Assembly: GCA_002059205.1 (NCBI GenBank)
Contig: MVCQ01000030.1
Location: forward strand, 1-9,987
Length of the DNA stretch: 9,987 nt
Direction: 5' to 3'
DNA from: Candidatus Latescibacteria bacterium 4484_107
GTDB taxonomy: Bacteria > Latescibacterota > 4484-107
Shown here piece after piece: positions 8,119-9,987 of this stretch. Position 1 is the first letter of the stretch. The number at the start of each line of letters is the position of its first letter. The notes beneath the pieces are model-generated. The model was not told the DNA's origin. It searched no databases and was given only the letters and a program-made list of their open reading frames with translations. The position numbers and the translations under genes are program-made.

Positions 8119-8138
8119 CGCGTCAAATAGGGGACGCG
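8119..8138. repeat. Hairpin element with AGGGGACGCG, upstream copy
   Basis: CGCGTC (8119-8124) pairs perfectly with GACGCG (8133-8138) around an 8-nt loop. The right side contains AGGGGACGCG (8129-8138), which recurs exactly in the hairpin behind the peptidase gene (9751-9760). The wording AAATAGGGGAC resembles palindromic elements I recall beside Y1/RAYT transposases in other bacteria; that likeness is from memory. Confidence 0.5.
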
Positions 8139-8177
8139 AGGACCTTATAGATGCATCCCGCGGACCGCCGAAGCAAG

Positions 8178-8233
8178 AAAAAAGATAAAAGTCCCAACGC
8201 TAAAGCGGATGAGGGCTTTTATCTTTTTTTTTT
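8178..8233 (+). terminator. Strong intrinsic terminator
   Basis: The left arm 8178-8195 (A6 GATAAAAG T CCC) pairs with the right arm 8213-8229 (GGG CTTTTATC T6). The stem is 17 bp with a single bulged T at 8192 and a 17-nt loop. The T run extends to ten bases (8224-8233). The stem ends in A6/T6 and an A run precedes the left arm, so it may also work on the opposite strand. It separates the second transporter from the peptidase gene. Confidence 0.85.
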
Positions 8234-8250
8234 GGAGCGTTGTGTGTGGA

Positions 8251-8279
8251 TTGACGCACGGGGGAAGACGTTCTGAAAA
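8251..8279 (+). promoter_or_regulatory. Candidate sigma-70-type promoter of the peptidase gene
   Basis: TTGACG (8251-8256) matches the -35 consensus in five of six bases. At 17 bp spacing the -10 would be TGAAAA (8274-8279), which matches only three of six. Position just behind the terminator and 45 bp before the start codon fits, but the weak -10 keeps this tentative. Confidence 0.3.
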
Positions 8280-8324
8280 AAAGAGAACCGCCTCATACGG
8301 GGCACATAAAAAACGGAGGATCCG

Positions 8325-9698
8325 ATGATACGAAAAATCGTGACAATAGGCATCCTGATCGGTCTGTTCCAGGCGGGCATAAGTTACGCGGGGCCCTATG
8401 CAATTCTGGTGCGGGAAAAAACGATGGCGATCCCACAATGGGCAACGGTCGTGGATACGCTTCGGGCGCGGCACGACGGGGACGTCCTGGTTTACAAGGG
8501 ATACAGGGAACTGCGGGATGAACTGAAAAAACTGGCTCCCTCGCACATTTGCATTGTAGCCGAACCTCTGGACGTAAAGGATTATTTCGTTGCGGGCATG
8601 CACCGCCTGTTCCGGGTCCTGGACGACGATCCTTACGGCGACGCCATCTGGGGGATCGTGACGGGATATACGCCGGAGGATGCGCTGAGGATGGTGCGGG
8701 TGGGGAATTTTCGGGTCCGCAAAATACTCTCCGGAACCGTGGCGGGGAAAGCATGGCTGCCTTACGTACAGGAAGGCGTGTCCACGGCGGAGGGGGAATA
8801 CGGCAAAATGTGGGTAAAAACTCCGGATGGAACGATTGTGGATGGGCTCGAGTGTCCGAGGGACCGCACCGAATTTCTGGTGAATCAGTTGAACTCGAGC
8901 GCGTTCGACATGTTCATCACGAGCGGCCATGGAACGGAGCACACATGGCAGCTTCACTATCCCTATCCCGACGAGGAGGGATTTTTCCGCTCCAGGGGCG
9001 GTCAGGTATACGGAGATCCGTTCGAGGGCCCCGACCTGGAGATCCATTCCACCAATCCGAAGATCTATTTCGGCCTGGGAAACTGCTATATCGGACGCGC
9101 ATGGGGGATGGATTGTATGGCGTTTGCGTGGATGCACAGTGGCGGGGCGTGTATGTACACGGGATACATGATCCCCGAAGGAAAGAATAGCTATCAGCTT
9201 GGAGGGATGCCGGCATACTTCTTCGTGCAGGATCGCTGCACATGGCCGGAGGCGTTCTATCTGAACAACCAGGCGTTGCTCTTCGATCTGGAGAACGAGA
9301 CCCCGGGTGTTCCGGCTATCCCTCAAGAGCGGTTCATCTCCGAGCAAAACGGAGCGGTGCTTTATGGCGATCCGGGATTGGACGTACGGGTGGAGCCGGT
9401 GGGCAAACCGCTGTACGAGAAGAACCTCAGCATCACGTGGGGCGCTCAGCGGGATACGGTGACCGTGAAGATCCGGATGAACGAGGAGGGCACGCCGGGC
9501 TTTACGTCGAAATGGGGAAATCGCCATCCGATTGTGCTGTTGCCATTCCGGGCCAGGGAGACGAAGATCGAGCGGACGGATGCTTATGACGCCGTGGTGA
9601 CGGACAATTTCGTGCTGATGTACGTATGGAAGAAGGGCGACCCGCCGCTTGGGAAGGGAGAGGAGCGGGAGGTGGTATTCACGAAAGAAAAGGATTGA
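8325..9698 (+). CDS. Secreted gingipain-like (clan CD, peptidase C25-type) cysteine peptidase, predicted
   Basis: The 457-residue product begins with a classical signal peptide (basic MIRK, hydrophobic core 5-18, likely cut after SYA near residue 22). The mature part shows the clan CD pattern, in which a hydrophobic strand leads to His-Gly and a second one to Gly/Ala-x-Cys. Here these are FDMFITSGHG with His202 and KIYFGLGNC with Cys254. Ahead of them lies DDDPYGDAIWG (about 99-109), resembling the D-x-x-P-D-x-x-x-G region of C25 peptidases. Behind them is YGDPGL (347-352), like the family's GDPxL motif. Residues from about 370 on look beta-rich and could be the Ig-like domain that follows the C25 catalytic domain. 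Gingipains cleave after Arg or Lys, but specificity here is unknown, and Asn before the Cys is less common than Ala or Ser. GGAGGA (8315-8320) lies 4 bp before the ATG. The gene sits behind a terminator, so it is probably expressed separately. Activity is inferred; an inactive caspase-fold protein remains possible. Confidence 0.65.
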   Translation: MIRKIVTIGILIGLFQAGISYAGPYAILVREKTMAIPQWATVVDTLRARHDGDVLVYKGYRELRDELKKLAPSHICIVAEPLDVKDYFVAGMHRLFRVLDDDPYGDAIWGIVTGYTPEDALRMVRVGNFRVRKILSGTVAGKAWLPYVQEGVSTAEGEYGKMWVKTPDGTIVDGLECPRDRTEFLVNQLNSSAFDMFITSGHGTEHTWQLHYPYPDEEGFFRSRGGQVYGDPFEGPDLEIHSTNPKIYFGLGNCYIGRAWGMDCMAFAWMHSGGACMYTGYMIPEGKNSYQLGGMPAYFFVQDRCTWPEAFYLNNQALLFDLENETPGVPAIPQERFISEQNGAVLYGDPGLDVRVEPVGKPLYEKNLSITWGAQRDTVTVKIRMNEEGTPGFTSKWGNRHPIVLLPFRARETKIERTDAYDAVVTDNFVLMYVWKKGDPPLGKGEEREVVFTKEKD

Positions 9699-9710
9699 AG
9701 TCCTCGCTAC

Positions 9711-9738
9711 GAGGCCGGGAGCCAGAAGCCAGCATTTC
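9711..9738 (+). repeat. Degenerate heptamer repeat, block D
   Basis: After the peptidase stop, two good 7-bp units of consensus GRAGCCA (9718-9731) are flanked by weaker ones on both sides. The period is the same as in blocks A-C, but the unit is different. Confidence 0.45.
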
Positions 9739-9740
9739 CA

Positions 9741-9765
9741 TTATGCGCAGAGGGGACGCGCATAA
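9741..9765 (+). terminator. Hairpin behind the peptidase gene, possible terminator
   Basis: TTATGCGC (9741-9748) pairs perfectly with GCGCATAA (9758-9765) around a 9-nt loop, 42 bp after the stop codon. Only a broken T-rich tract (TTCTTT) follows, so termination would be modest. The loop and right arm carry AGGGGACGCG, shared with the hairpin at 8119-8138. Confidence 0.45.
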
Positions 9766-9817
9766 TTCTTTCAGAAGGAAACATAGACGTCGTTCATAGT
9801 GCTCAGTCAAGTTCCAT

Positions 9818-9877
9818 AATCGGCGAAGAGATTCGCCTCCTACGCGCCTTTGTAGGAGGGCAATCCTTTGCCCGATT
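9818..9877. repeat. Inverted pair of REP-like elements
   Basis: Two units of about 26 nt face each other. Each, read in its own direction, has GTAGGAG, a 6-bp stem with a 4-nt loop, then CGATT. Left unit (minus orientation, 9818-9843): stem GGCGAA/TTCGCC. Right unit (plus, 9852-9877): stem GGGCAA/TTGCCC. The outer arms are also complementary (CCTCCTAC 9836-9843 with GTAGGAGG 9852-9859; AATCG with CGATT at the ends), so the pair can fold as one long hairpin. This is the architecture of REP/BIME elements, which are mobilised by RAYT transposases in other bacteria. Confidence 0.75.
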
Positions 9878-9930
9878 TTTGCTTGGCTTTATTCGTCAAA
9901 TCACTCTTGACAGACCACTAGAAGCAAAAA

Positions 9931-9985
9931 CTCCCAATTTGGAATTCCTTCCGTTGCAATGGATTACAAAAGTGTTTCTTGGGAG
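9931..9985. repeat. Inverted repeat at the window end
   Basis: CTCCCAA (9931-9937) and TTGGGAG (9979-9985) are perfect 7-bp inverted copies about 41 nt apart, enclosing the palindrome GGAATTCC (9941-9948). Its meaning is unclear; the sequence stops just after it. Confidence 0.3.
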
Positions 9986-9987
9986 AA
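9959..9987 (+). CDS. Possible start of a further gene, cut by the window end
   Basis: An ATG at 9959 opens nine codons (MDYKSVSWE) that run off the window. No clear Shine-Dalgarno precedes it, so it may well be chance. It is recorded because it is the only coding candidate behind the peptidase gene. Confidence 0.15.

Noticed and set aside
8145..9527. 460-codon open frame on the minus strand, opposite the peptidase gene
   Set aside because: Its product is rich in His, Arg and Pro without a recognisable domain, it runs through the terminator, and its frame is open because of the codon bias of the sense gene. The + strand gene has a signal peptide, ribosome site and family motifs.
9940..9958. 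Sigma-54 promoter (TGG ... TTGC) near the window end
   Set aside because: The GG and GC elements are 15 bp apart instead of the required 12.
1..9987. CRISPR array, tRNA or rRNA genes, phage genes
   Set aside because: No regularly spaced direct repeats, no cloverleaf or rRNA-like stretches in the gaps, and no phage or transposase proteins were seen.

Overview
The window reads as part of a bacterial chromosome with moderately high GC (a G/C-rich third codon position throughout), standard code, and every supported gene on the + strand. The gene content is an oversized FtsX-type permease, two multi-spanning OPT-like transporters, a TPR lipoprotein and a secreted caspase-fold peptidase. Together with degenerate 7-bp repeats between genes, this points to an uncultured environmental bacterium of a Planctomycetes/Hydrogenedentes/Sumerlaeota/Poribacteria-like kind. 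No marker gene is present, so that placement is an inference from gene style only.

Layout: (1) 1-2601, the 3' part of a large FtsX-like permease whose beginning lies upstream of the window. (2) 2608-2958, a small hypothetical protein directly behind it. (3) 3097-5112, a 671-residue OPT-like membrane transporter with a TTG start and a strong Shine-Dalgarno. (4) 5244-5966, a lipoprotein made almost entirely of six TPR units. (5) 6091-8052, a second, diverged OPT-like transporter (DUF6785/DUF6784 type). (6) 8053-8324, a gene-free stretch with two hairpins, a strong intrinsic terminator and a candidate promoter. (7) 8325-9698, a signal-peptide-bearing protein with the His/Cys arrangement of clan CD (gingipain/C25-like) peptidases. 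(8) 9699-9987, a gene-free stretch with a hairpin, an inverted pair of REP-like elements and an unexplained inverted repeat.

Genes 1-5 are co-oriented with gaps of about 6 to 140 bp, and the first terminator I can see follows gene 5, so they may form one transcription unit. The peptidase sits behind that terminator and probably has its own promoter. A workable but unproven reading is a cell-envelope peptide-use locus: a secreted peptidase, two OPT-superfamily carriers and a TPR lipoprotein as scaffold. The permease has no ATPase gene next to it here.

The most unusual material is between the genes. Degenerate heptamer repeats lie directly behind the permease, TPR and peptidase genes and in front of the first transporter. 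Two hairpins sharing an exact 10-mer bracket the peptidase gene. A pair of REP-like hairpins shows compensatory base changes in its stem.
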